From NCBI GenBank assembly GCA_031289115.1, contig JAITQC010000054.1, positions 1-41,246 of the forward strand: a stretch of DNA of 41,246 bases. Reading direction: 5' to 3'. The DNA is from Planctomycetota bacterium (GTDB taxonomy: Bacteria > Planctomycetota > SZUA-567). Positions within the stretch are counted from its first letter, which is position 1. Each line of letters starts with the position of its first letter. The translations under genes and the position numbers were made by a program. This document shows, piece by piece, positions 34,598 through 41,246 of the stretch. The notes under the pieces were generated by a model. That model had not been told where the DNA came from, did not search any database, and saw only the letters and a list, made by a program, of their open reading frames with translations.

Positions 34598-34625
34598 ATT
34601 ATCCAACAAAATAGGCTTATGTCAA
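34598..34625 (-). promoter_or_regulatory. Promoter of the hpf-ptsN-yvcK-HPr operon
   Basis: On the minus strand a perfect TTGACA (34620-34625) and GATAAT (34598-34603) have a 16-nt spacer. The leader is about 120 nt. No stress sigma or sigma-54 motif is evident. Confidence 0.7.
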
Positions 34626-35183
34626 ATGAATGCCTGCCGTTCCCCAGGTCCGGGAACAGTTTATTCTCCGCTGCGTCCGGGTAATTGAAAAGTAAATGCC
34701 GTCTCTCGTCCTTTTACCAGATAGGGTTAAAATATCGGAAGGTTTATTTTATAGGTCCAACCTGGAATGTCCATAACCTTTGTGGCCCAAACGTCAACCT
34801 GATCCCCAGGTTTTTATTCCCGCCTGGCCTAGGCGGAACCACAGGTCAGGGGCGACAGGCCCTAGAGCCTCCGCCCCGGGGCTAGCTAAACCCGCCCTTT
34901 ATTTGTCATGAACCGGGAAAACTGGCGTGAAAAAGGGGCGCGGGAGGAATAGGGAAAAAGGGGATAAAAAACTTGAAACACAGGGTTATCCATAACCTTC
35001 GGCAAAAACCTGCCGGAATGGAGGATTCTCCCAATACCACGCCATACCCCTACTCAACCCACCGTGTCCCGGATTTGGGGAAAACAGCGGGGATCGGGAT
35101 TAGTTCAAAGGGAAAAACTCCCCTTTGGAAAGACCGCCACCCGGCACCCTTTTTACCACCGGGGAGAGAGAGAGGAAGAGCCT
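34626..35183. other. Gap between hpf promoter and hybrid kinase gene
   Basis: No gene recognised. It holds a CCGCC-N7-GGCGG hairpin (34820-34836) resembling the one in the ppdK leader, and low-complexity GAGAGAGA sequence near 35162-35175. No clear terminator for the hybrid kinase is seen. Confidence 0.45.
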
Positions 35184-38100
35184 TTAAGCGAAAATCTTCA
35201 CTACCACCTTGTTTCTACCCGTCTCCTTCGCCTCATACAAACCCTTGTCAGCGACGGCAAAAACAGCGGCGGCGGCTTTGGCCTCGGCGGTAAACATGCT
35301 TACCCCGATACTCAGGGTGAATTTAATATCACCAAACTCAGCCGTCGTTACCGCCATGGTTTCGATAGCGACGCGAATGCGTTCGGCGATTGAGGCTGCC
35401 ACTTCCAGGGGAGTCTCTGGCAATATTATGGCGAATTCTTCCCCACCGTAGCGGCCGACAATGTCATATTCCCGGAGCAGTCCAGTAAGTTTAACCGCCA
35501 GTTGCTGCAAGACCAAATCCCCGATAGCATGCCCATAGTTGTCATTTATACTCTTAAAATGATCAATATCTATCATGCACACCGAAAGGGGATTGCCATT
35601 CCGCTTGAATTTAGTGAATTCCTTTTCGGCCAGTTCAAAGAAATGCCGCCGGTTATTTAATCCGGTCAAGCCATCCGTGGTCGCCATCGCGTTGATTTTG
35701 GCAAACAGACGGGCGTTTTGAATCGCCACTCCAGCCTGACCCGCCAGAGTAACCAGCAGTTCGTTGGATATGATTTTATCCCGGCAATATATGATAATGA
35801 TACCCAGAAGACTGTCACGATAGTTTATCGGAATACCAGCCAATACTTTGCCGTCCTGGATTTCGCTCAGTAGGGAAGTCCTTAGGTCGTTACTGATAAC
35901 CGTCTCTTTGGTCTGGATAATCTTGTTCAAAAACTGGTCGTGGACAGCGTCTATCGCCGCGCCCTCGAAAAACTCGTCGGTGGCAAATCCATTATCGTCC
36001 TTCACAATAAACTTGCCGTCTTCGTTGAGCAATACGGCAGACTTGTCGAATTCAATAAATTGCGCCATGACATCCAGGATTTTAACCAGCACTTCCTTCA
36101 AATCCAGGGTTGAGGTTATGGCGTTAGTAACCTCCAGCATTGTTTGGCCAAAAATACGTTTCTGCTTCTCGTTTTCAAACTGCTTCTCGTTGTTAATGGC
36201 GCTGGTCACCGCGAATTTGAGTGACAGCAGGGTCTTGACGCGCGCCAGCAATTCAACCTTGTCAAACGGTTTTTGCAAGTAATCGTTGGCGCCGGACTGG
36301 AAGCCCAGAACAATGTCCTGAATTTGGTTTTTCGCGGTCAACATCAATATGGGCAATTCAAACAAGGAATACTTTTCCCTCAATTCCCGACAGACTTCAT
36401 AACCAGTCATTTTCGGCATCATGACGTCCAGGAGGATCAGGTCAAATTCTTCCCCATCCTCTATCAATTTCAAGGCTGCCGGACCGGAGTAAGCCACCGA
36501 GGTGGAATAGTTGTGTACGGAAAGAAGGTTTTTCAGCACCTGAATATTAACCGGCTCGTCATCAACAACCAGTATCTTGTGAACGCCGCTCTTTTTCTCC
36601 GTTTCCGTGTCCATTCCTTTGTCAAAGGAGCCGCCATCGAACTCATCGACGTCAAGCATCTTTCTTGTTTTACCCCGCGGGGAAACGCTTTCTTTTTCAG
36701 CGGTGGATAGGGGGACGGTGAAGGTGAAAGTGGATCCCTCATTTACTTTTGACTCAAGCCTTATTATTCCGCCATGCAACTCAACCAGTTTTTTGGTTAT
36801 GGATAAACCTAGGCCAGTGCCACCGTATTCCCGCGCCGTAGAACCGTCGACCTGCTCAAATGACTCGAATATGCGATCAAACTTGGCGGCGGGAATACCT
36901 ATACCCGTATCTGCGATGGAAACTGCGATCATGTCATCCACCGTCTTGGCCGATACGGTTATTTTGCCTTTTTCAGTAAATTTTATGGCGTTGCCCAGCA
37001 AATTATAAAGTATCTGCTGAATCCTGTTTTCATCCGCATCAACCATGGGCAGAGTTTTGTCAATCGTGTTGGTCAATACCAGGTCTTTTCCTTTGACCAG
37101 CGTTTTTGACAAAACCAGAATCGTGTCGACAATCATTTTCAAATCAACCGGTTTGGTCTGTAAGGTTATTTCTTTGTTTTTCAGTTTAGTAAAATCCAAG
37201 ATGTCATTAATCATGTTGCTAAGCCGCTTGCCGCTGTTGGAAACAATCACCAGATTGTATTTCTGCTCCCGGGTGAGCGGCCCAACCGCCCCGTCCACCA
37301 TGGATTCCACTATGCCGATAATGCCATTAATCGGCGTGCGCAGCTCATGCGAGGTATTGGCAAGGAATTCGTCCTTCAAAACGTTCAGTTTGTTTAAATA
37401 CTTGTTCTTTTCCTCCAGCTCGTTGGCGTAATCCTGCATTTTCTGGATAAGTTCGTTTATTTTCTCCACCATGACCTTGAAGGCTCTTGATAGTAGGCCA
37501 ATCTCGTCATTGCCCTCTGTCAAAGGCACAATGGCGTTGAAATTGCCTTCGCCGATACTTCGGGCGGTGTCAGCCAACACCAGTACCGGCTTGGCAACGC
37601 TTCCCGCGACAAGATACAGAATAACGGCGATGATACAAATAGCGATCATGGAAACACTAATGACATAACTCCTGATCGCGTTGGCGTTGGCAAGAACCTC
37701 AGCCATGGGAATGCTTACCGCAACCGACCAGGGCATGGTGACGTCGCTGAATTGAATTGGAATGTAGACGGTATAATAGTCGGGCCGGTTCAAAGTGAAT
37801 GTCTCGCCACCCTTGATGGCAATTTTAATATCTCGCGCATAGCGCAAACTGCCCTGGTCGTTCCCGACTATTTCCGTGGCTATCTCTGGAACGAAGAGGG
37901 TCAAGTCAAGATCGTCCTGCCTGGCGCTTGCCTTATAGGCCTCCAGACTCCCTAAAAAGGCGGAGACCATATTGCCTTTTTCCACCGCCGCTTCGTCATC
38001 CGGGTCGGCAACTGGGTTTTCCTGGATATACTTCTGAACGTATTGTATGGCATCCTCGACTTTATAGGTATTGGTCTTTAGAGCGTCAAACAACACCGCT

Positions 38101-38855
38101 TCGTCCAAATCTTTTCCGAGGAAACTTTTGTCGGGATGGGCCACAATAACGCCGGAATTGGAAAGAATCGAGGCATGGCCTCCCTGACCCCAGGGACTAA
38201 TCCGCTCCATCATCTCCTGGAGTTTATCAAGAACTATATCCGAGGATATGATGCCAATGAATTGGCCGTCATGGACAATCGGGAATACCAGACTAGCCAG
38301 CATAACCGGGTGGCCCTGCACCTGATAGGGATAGGGGTTAGTAATATACTCATGCTGAGTCGTTTTCGGAACGACGTACCAGTCGGCAATATCGATATCG
38401 TACAGGGGTTCGACATCGATATTGCCGCCCAGTTTGTTCCAATAAGGGGCGAAACGCCCTGTCTCGTCGTAGGCCGGCTTTTCTCCGGCAAACTCCGCGT
38501 CTTTCCCGTCCAGGGCATTGGGATCATAGGCTATGCAAAACGCGGTAATGTAATCCTTTTTGGCCAAGGCGTTTTTCAGGATGTCATCCATCATCTTTCT
38601 ATCAGTAAGATCATGGTCTTTCAGTGTTTCAAACACCGTCGCCAGCGTCTCCGCCGTTATTCTGGCGCCCTGCAGTTCAGCCTTAATCTCATTCTTGTAC
38701 TTGTCAGCTGTTTCCTGGGCCAAGCTGAAAGCGTCCCGCTTGGCCATTTCGGTAGTCCGGTTGGAGACAATCAAGGTAACGGAAATAAAGGAAACAATAA
38801 CAAGCGCGGTGACCAAGATGAAAATTTTAACTTGCAGTCTTTGGTTTTTAAACAT
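35184..38855 (-). CDS. Hybrid sensor histidine kinase / response regulator / diguanylate cyclase
   Basis: A 1223-residue membrane receptor. It has a first membrane segment at about 9-30 and an extracytoplasmic dCache-type sensor (about 40-390, with NIDVEPLYDI, ITNPYPYQVQGHPVMLASLVFPI and IVAHPDKSFLGKD). The second membrane segment is about 395-417, then HAMP. A coiled coil leads to HisKA with His503 in FLANTSHELRTPINGI, and an ATPase with NLLGNAIKFT, DTGIGIP and GGTGLGLSI. A receiver follows with Asp810 (LILLDVMMPKMTGYEV), then a GAF-like domain (about 915-1060) and a GGDEF domain with RYGGEEF (GGEEF 1137-1141) and an intact I-site REYD. It couples an external signal to phosphotransfer and cyclic-di-GMP synthesis in one chain. 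The ATG is preceded by GGTGGA. It is transcribed alone. Confidence 0.94.
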   Translation of the reverse strand: MFKNQRLQVKIFILVTALVIVSFISVTLIVSNRTTEMAKRDAFSLAQETADKYKNEIKAELQGARITAETLATVFETLKDHDLTDRKMMDDILKNALAKKDYITAFCIAYDPNALDGKDAEFAGEKPAYDETGRFAPYWNKLGGNIDVEPLYDIDIADWYVVPKTTQHEYITNPYPYQVQGHPVMLASLVFPIVHDGQFIGIISSDIVLDKLQEMMERISPWGQGGHASILSNSGVIVAHPDKSFLGKDLDEAVLFDALKTNTYKVEDAIQYVQKYIQENPVADPDDEAAVEKGNMVSAFLGSLEAYKASARQDDLDLTLFVPEIATEIVGNDQGSLRYARDIKIAIKGGETFTLNRPDYYTVYIPIQFSDVTMPWSVAVSIPMAEVLANANAIRSYVISVSMIAICIIAVILYLVAGSVAKPVLVLADTARSIGEGNFNAIVPLTEGNDEIGLLSRAFKVMVEKINELIQKMQDYANELEEKNKYLNKLNVLKDEFLANTSHELRTPINGIIGIVESMVDGAVGPLTREQKYNLVIVSNSGKRLSNMINDILDFTKLKNKEITLQTKPVDLKMIVDTILVLSKTLVKGKDLVLTNTIDKTLPMVDADENRIQQILYNLLGNAIKFTEKGKITVSAKTVDDMIAVSIADTGIGIPAAKFDRIFESFEQVDGSTAREYGGTGLGLSITKKLVELHGGIIRLESKVNEGSTFTFTVPLSTAEKESVSPRGKTRKMLDVDEFDGGSFDKGMDTETEKKSGVHKILVVDDEPVNIQVLKNLLSVHNYSTSVAYSGPAALKLIEDGEEFDLILLDVMMPKMTGYEVCRELREKYSLFELPILMLTAKNQIQDIVLGFQSGANDYLQKPFDKVELLARVKTLLSLKFAVTSAINNEKQFENEKQKRIFGQTMLEVTNAITSTLDLKEVLVKILDVMAQFIEFDKSAVLLNEDGKFIVKDDNGFATDEFFEGAAIDAVHDQFLNKIIQTKETVISNDLRTSLLSEIQDGKVLAGIPINYRDSLLGIIIIYCRDKIISNELLVTLAGQAGVAIQNARLFAKINAMATTDGLTGLNNRRHFFELAEKEFTKFKRNGNPLSVCMIDIDHFKSINDNYGHAIGDLVLQQLAVKLTGLLREYDIVGRYGGEEFAIILPETPLEVAASIAERIRVAIETMAVTTAEFGDIKFTLSIGVSMFTAEAKAAAAVFAVADKGLYEAKETGRNKVVVKIFA

Positions 38856-39424
38856 AATCCACCCGATAAAAAAGCTGTATTGATGAAAAGCCCACTGTCT
38901 GTCAAGGCAACCAGTATACCTGTTTTTAGCTTAAGACGGAAATTCTAAAATAGGTCGCTTGGACCCTCTGGCCCTTTCCAGCGTCCACCTGGCATGCCAA
39001 TGTCCCCTCATTTGACACTTCCGTTTACTCTAGGTCACCCCTCGCAAGGGCTTTACCTACTTAAGCGGCGGCGCCATAATCCCTTGACCCACGGCGGAAA
39101 CTGGACGGGGTGGTGGCGCCAAAAAATCGGAGGGCCATGCCGCCTCGGTTTTCACTCTTCACCAAGCTCTGGCCGGTCAGTTATTCGCCAGACTGTGTCA
39201 CCTGGCCTAGCCTTGCCTAGCCTTGTGTTAAACAGGGGCGCCCTGACTTACCAGGTCACTTCAGCAATCGCGGGAACGCCACCCTGGCCGGAAAGGCAGT
39301 TGCCGGTGGCTGCTTTTGCCAACTTCCCTCGCCCATGCCTAAGTTTTCGCCCTTCGGCCTCAGGAAATCAAGCCCATTCTTTAACTTGCCCCAGGCCAGT
39401 TAAAACAAACCGAACCCAATTGCT

Positions 39425-39450
39425 AGTTGTCTTCGGCTAGGAAGACAACT
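39425..39450. repeat. 10-bp perfect inverted repeat
   Basis: AGTTGTCTTC and GAAGACAACT flank a 6-nt loop. On the plus strand CCTTCTT follows, so it could be a weak terminator or a mobile-element hairpin. Confidence 0.6.
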
Positions 39451-39525
39451 CCTTCTTCCAACCACCTAATATCTAGGGCTTTAAGCGTTCCCTCACCGCG
39501 TTCCCCCCTGCTTACGCCCTCGCGC

Positions 39526-39571
39526 TTTTTCGCTGCCAACCCTTACCCCGCACCCATCTGGCAGCGAAAAA
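39526..39571. repeat. 13-bp perfect inverted repeat
   Basis: TTTTTCGCTGCCA (39526-39538) and TGGCAGCGAAAAA (39559-39571) enclose 20 nt. The T residues lie at the base of the stem, so it is not an ordinary terminator. Confidence 0.7.
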
Positions 39572-39699
39572 CCTGGATGAAACGGCCAATTTTGCCTGGG
39601 CATCCTTTTCCTGGTGGTCTTCGGAACACTCCGAACCGTACTCTCCAACCCCTTCCCTCCACTCTGGCCAGTTTTATTTCCCAGGGTCTAGGTGAAATT

Positions 39700-39733
39700 G
39701 ACATCCTCCCTCGCCTGAAGACGGGGGATTCCT
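39700..39733 (-). mobile_element. IS200/IS605-type right-end hairpin (tnpB element)
   Basis: On the minus strand the sequence runs GTAGGAATCCCC, a hairpin with a TTCA loop, then GGGAGGATGTC. This is the usual right-end signature of tnpB-bearing IS200/IS605 (IS1341-type) elements. It follows the decayed TnpB tail at 39752-39905 in the expected order. Confidence 0.65.
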
Positions 39734-39751
39734 ACAGCGTTCAACCCGAGA

Positions 39752-39905
39752 TTAGGCTGGGTTGAATCGCTTCAGAGTGGGCTCTTGCTTCATCGCGAGG
39801 CCGAACTACGCCTCCACTCCACCGCCTAAAACGCGGTGTCCCCGCGCCAATACATCGAGAACAACAACCACAGACTCCACATTAACCGCCACCAGGACGT
39901 CTACG
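39752..39905 (-). pseudogene. tnpB: Decayed C-terminus of a TnpB (OrfB) protein
   Basis: In one minus-strand frame the translation reads NVESVVVVLDVLARGHRVLGG, continuing GVEA, stop, then FGLAMKQEPTLKRFNPA, stop. This resembles the TnpB tail pattern 'DVNAAxNILARGxxVxACG ... xKQEPT'. The Asp-x-Asn-Ala motif is degraded and an in-frame TAG (39806-39808) interrupts it. Nothing of the RuvC core remains upstream, because a second element-type hairpin follows within 20 bp. It is a remnant, not a working nuclease. The last ~100 bases plus the right end would correspond to the guide-RNA (omega-RNA) scaffold of an intact element. Confidence 0.55.
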
Positions 39906-39920
39906 GACCACGCTATCCTT

Positions 39921-39940
39921 CCCCGCCCTGAAGGGCGGGG
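39921..39940. repeat. Second IS605-type hairpin
   Basis: A perfect 8-bp stem CCCCGCCC/GGGCGGGG with a TGAA loop. On the minus strand it is followed by AAGGATAGC, parallel to GGGAGGATGTC of the hairpin at 39700-39733, and preceded by GGCAAG. It looks like the end of a second, nested or deleted element. Confidence 0.6.
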
Positions 39941-39950
39941 CTTGCCGCGC

Positions 39951-40189
39951 ATCTTGGTCAATATTCCGGCTATTTCAGGCGCTTTTATCTTTGGCTCCCT
40001 ATAAGTATACTGTCGTCATGAACTTTGCCCGGCAAGTTTTTCCAAAATAGCAAAGCATCCGGCGATGCTGTAATGGGTTGTTTCCCACCACCAGTTCGCC
40101 GAAAAAAAGACCGGCGCGGTCAAAAACGCGGCCTTTAAAATACCCCTAACTCCTTCTTCACTTTAACCAACCAAGTAAACAGCTATTCA
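39951..40189. other. Non-coding stretch between mobile-element remnants
   Basis: No frame supported. Small hairpins GCATC-CGGC-GATGC (about 40058-40071) and GACCG-GCG-CGGTC (about 40108-40121) are present. Confidence 0.4.
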
Positions 40190-40218
40190 TTGCTCATCCT
40201 AAATCATATCGCTATAAT
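40190..40218 (+). promoter_or_regulatory. Promoter-like element in the remnant region
   Basis: TTGCTC (40190-40195) and a perfect TATAAT (40213-40218) with a 17-nt spacer, upstream of the transposase-like remnant. Confidence 0.4.
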
Positions 40219-40246
40219 GGCACGGGTAGCGCGAAGCGAAGACTGA

Positions 40247-40471
40247 AGTGGTCGGGTAATCGCCTACAGTATCAAACAACAGCGGGAGAAAAGCTATCTC
40301 ACCAGCGGCAAGTGCGCCGAAGCGTTCAAGGTGCCGCATTCGCAATTGGAATCGAGGAAATGCCCGCCCGACCCGGATCGGCCAGCCAGAATCGTCAAGT
40401 TTCTCAAATGCACGGCCAAAGAATTGCAAACTCCCCGGACAACTGGGTCGAGGAAAAAATTCTGTTCATAA
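40247..40471 (+). pseudogene. Probable N-terminal remnant of an IS630-like transposase
   Basis: An open stretch of 74 codons without a start codon. It contains IAYSIKQQREKSYLTSGKCA, then EAFKVPHSQLESRK and a Pro-rich segment. IS630-family transposases often start 'AYSxDxRxRVxxY...G...AAxxFGVSxSTxxRW' followed by a Pro/Arg linker, and this aligns by eye. Key positions are eroded, the frame stops at 40469, and no catalytic DDE part is recognisable. Another helix-turn-helix origin is possible. Confidence 0.4.
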
Positions 40472-40614
40472 AAGATCGGAATCAGGGGAGTAAAACAGGA
40501 AGGATGCCCCTATCCCGATAGCCGAGGCTACCCCGGCGATGCAAGCCGAAGTCGAAAACAGCACCATCGATTACCTCTCCAGCGTTACCATACTGGCGAA
40601 AGTGTGATCCAGAT

Positions 40615-40686
40615 ACGACAAAGGCGACATTCCCCCTGAATAATTCGCGGTTAAAGGCAAGCGATTCGGGAATTTGTCGTTTTTTC
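40615..40686 (+). terminator. Terminator-like large hairpin
   Basis: ACGACAAA (40615-40622) pairs with TTTGTCGT (40673-40680). Inner segments ATTCCC and GGGAAT also pair, and TTTTTTCC follows on the plus strand. It could end the transcript from 40190-40218 or be an element end. Confidence 0.5.
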
Positions 40687-40778
40687 CTAGCATGGCCTGA
40701 TAGGCGAAAACCGTCTATCGGATAATTGGTTCCCCTGTATAGATAGTATACGGTGTGATGCTCGTTTGACAGAGTTCA

Positions 40779-40836
40779 TTGGTGAGCGGTGCGCCGCAGT
40801 TGCCTGGTACAGCTAAAGTAGGGATTTTCTCACCAA
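40779..40836 (+). promoter_or_regulatory. Structured leader of the 59-residue gene
   Basis: TTGGTGAG (40779-40786) and CTCACCAA (40829-40836) form a perfect 8-bp closing stem. A nested GCGG/CCGC hairpin (40786-40797) lies inside. The right arm ends one base before the GGAGG ribosome-binding site, so the fold could control its access. I do not recognise a known riboswitch class. Confidence 0.5.
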
Positions 40837-40851
40837 CGGAGGTTATCGAAT

Positions 40852-41031
40852 ATGTCGACTGATGGCAAAAACCTGCAGGAATTGTATGCCATCCGGGAAC
40901 GAGTATCTGAGGAAATTGGCGGTATGGCCCCGGAAGAACAGGCAGAGTATTTTAAAAAAGGCGCGGAAAAAACCATGGCGGAACTAGGCCTACCGCTGAA
41001 GCGCCCCGAACCGGAAACGGCGGCGCGGTAG
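40852..41031 (+). CDS. Small acidic/charged protein of unknown function, 59 residues
   Basis: A clear gene: GGAGG 9 nt before the ATG and a strong terminator 50 nt past the stop. The product starts MSTDGKNLQELYAIRERVSE and continues EIGGMAPEEQAEYFKKGAEK, then TMAELGLPLKRPEPETAAR. It is mainly two charged helices with no signal or Cys. The pattern 'IREx(I/V)xEEIxxMxPEExxEYFxxGAEKxxxELG' resembles a loose group of short hypothetical proteins, some of which lie beside toxin genes. An antitoxin role is only a guess; no toxin is seen in the 215 bases left. It is the only intact gene in the element-rich end of the window. Confidence 0.8.
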   Translation: MSTDGKNLQELYAIRERVSEEIGGMAPEEQAEYFKKGAEKTMAELGLPLKRPEPETAAR

Positions 41032-41078
41032 CATCTCCTGTATCAGTTAGGTCAATACTTGAATCCATGCACAGCAAG

Positions 41079-41110
41079 GCGCTGGTGATGCCGTCACCAA
41101 GCGCTTTTTC
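41079..41110 (+). terminator. Intrinsic terminator of the 59-residue gene
   Basis: GCGCTGGTGA pairs with TCACCAAGCGC (one bulged A), followed by TTTTTCTTT. The remaining bases to the window end hold no supported gene. Confidence 0.85.
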
Positions 41111-41246
41111 TTTCCCGAGCCCCGCAAACAGTCGTGGCGTTCCTACACAGTGGCAGTCCGCAAGTGTCTGGTTTTTTAGATCGCCAGGGCGAGCAAATAT
41201 AACTGCATGAGTAAGGGAATACCGAGGGGGGGTGGCGGATACGGCG

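Larger units (their letters stand above)
38856..39690. other. Gene-poor region with inverted repeats
   Basis: Open frames here give Pro/Ser/Arg-rich products without ribosome-binding sites, so I call none. Seen directly: a tandem duplication of CCTAGCCTTG (39206-39225), a 10-bp inverted repeat at 39425-39450 and a 13-bp inverted repeat at 39526-39571. A TATACT on the minus strand (about 38915-38920) could be the -10 box of the hybrid kinase promoter, but its -35 is weak. Confidence 0.45.

Noticed and set aside
38136-38948. 270-codon plus-strand frame
   Set aside because: Antisense to the hybrid kinase, whose domains are unambiguous on the minus strand.
38994-39765. 148- and 112-codon plus frames
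   Set aside because: Composition typical of non-coding GC-rich DNA; the second runs over the IS605 hairpin on the wrong strand.
41207-41246. Start of a glycine-rich frame at the right edge
   Set aside because: No ribosome-binding site and only 13 codons before the window ends.
1-41246. CRISPR array, rRNA operon, complete insertion sequence or prophage
   Set aside because: No regularly spaced repeats, no rRNA signature, and no intact transposase or phage structural gene was seen on either strand.

Overview
The window looks like a chromosomal stretch of a Gram-negative-type, motile, probably anaerobic bacterium of moderately high GC content. Small lipoproteins with lipoboxes, an EIIA-Ntr-like PTS protein and LipB suggest a Gram-negative envelope and metabolism. 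A FlgM-like anti-sigma factor suggests flagella. Pyruvate phosphate dikinase, an EtfA with two [4Fe-4S] motifs and lysine 2,3-aminomutase suggest anaerobic metabolism. I cannot name the phylum from the sequence alone; this is a gene-content inference only.

Layout. (1) 1-937: a low-GC fragment holding the 3' end of a DNA cytosine-5 methyltransferase. It abuts the 3' side of a tRNA-Arg(TCT) gene at 971-1047, which looks like a genomic-island boundary. (2) 1095-20072, all on the minus strand: leuS, ppdK with a Lys/Pro/Ala repeat tail, a FlgM-like gene, a membrane GGDEF protein, glgP, lipB, etfA (ferredoxin-fused), etfB, acyl-CoA dehydrogenase, fabF, acpP, fabG, fabD and a 43-residue lipoprotein. 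(3) 21023-22814, plus strand: rpmF and plsX behind a possible attenuator, then a Cys-rich 42-residue lipoprotein with its own promoter and terminator. (4) 22988-29634, minus strand: a YkgJ-type cysteine-cluster protein, kamA, RNase G/E and clpB. (5) 30238-31863, plus strand: a HEAT-repeat protein reading away from clpB across a 600-bp AT-rich gap with repeated TTGCC/GGCAA-type sites. (6) 31961-34472, minus strand: hpf, ptsN, yvcK and HPr in one operon. (7) 35184-38855, minus strand: a 1223-residue Cache/HAMP/His-kinase/receiver/GAF/GGDEF hybrid. (8) 38856-41246: a 2-kb gene-poor zone with mobile-element debris (a TnpB C-terminal tail with IS200/IS605-type right-end hairpins, and a probable IS630-like transposase N-terminus), then a 59-residue gene with a structured leader and a terminator.

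How the genes fit together. Glycogen phosphorylase and PPDK belong to central carbon storage and the PEP/pyruvate node. HPr, EIIA, YvcK and HPF form a carbon/nitrogen-status and ribosome-hibernation module. The fab genes, plsX, lipB and ACAD/Etf are a fatty-acid and lipoate block split between two strands. Two GGDEF proteins, both with intact I-sites, indicate cyclic-di-GMP control. No CRISPR array, rRNA or complete defence system is visible. The most unusual points are the basic PPDK tail, the HPr lacking the regulatory serine inside the HPF/PtsN/YvcK operon, the reiterated sites between clpB and the HEAT gene, the TnpB/right-end remnant, and the structured leader of the terminal small gene.
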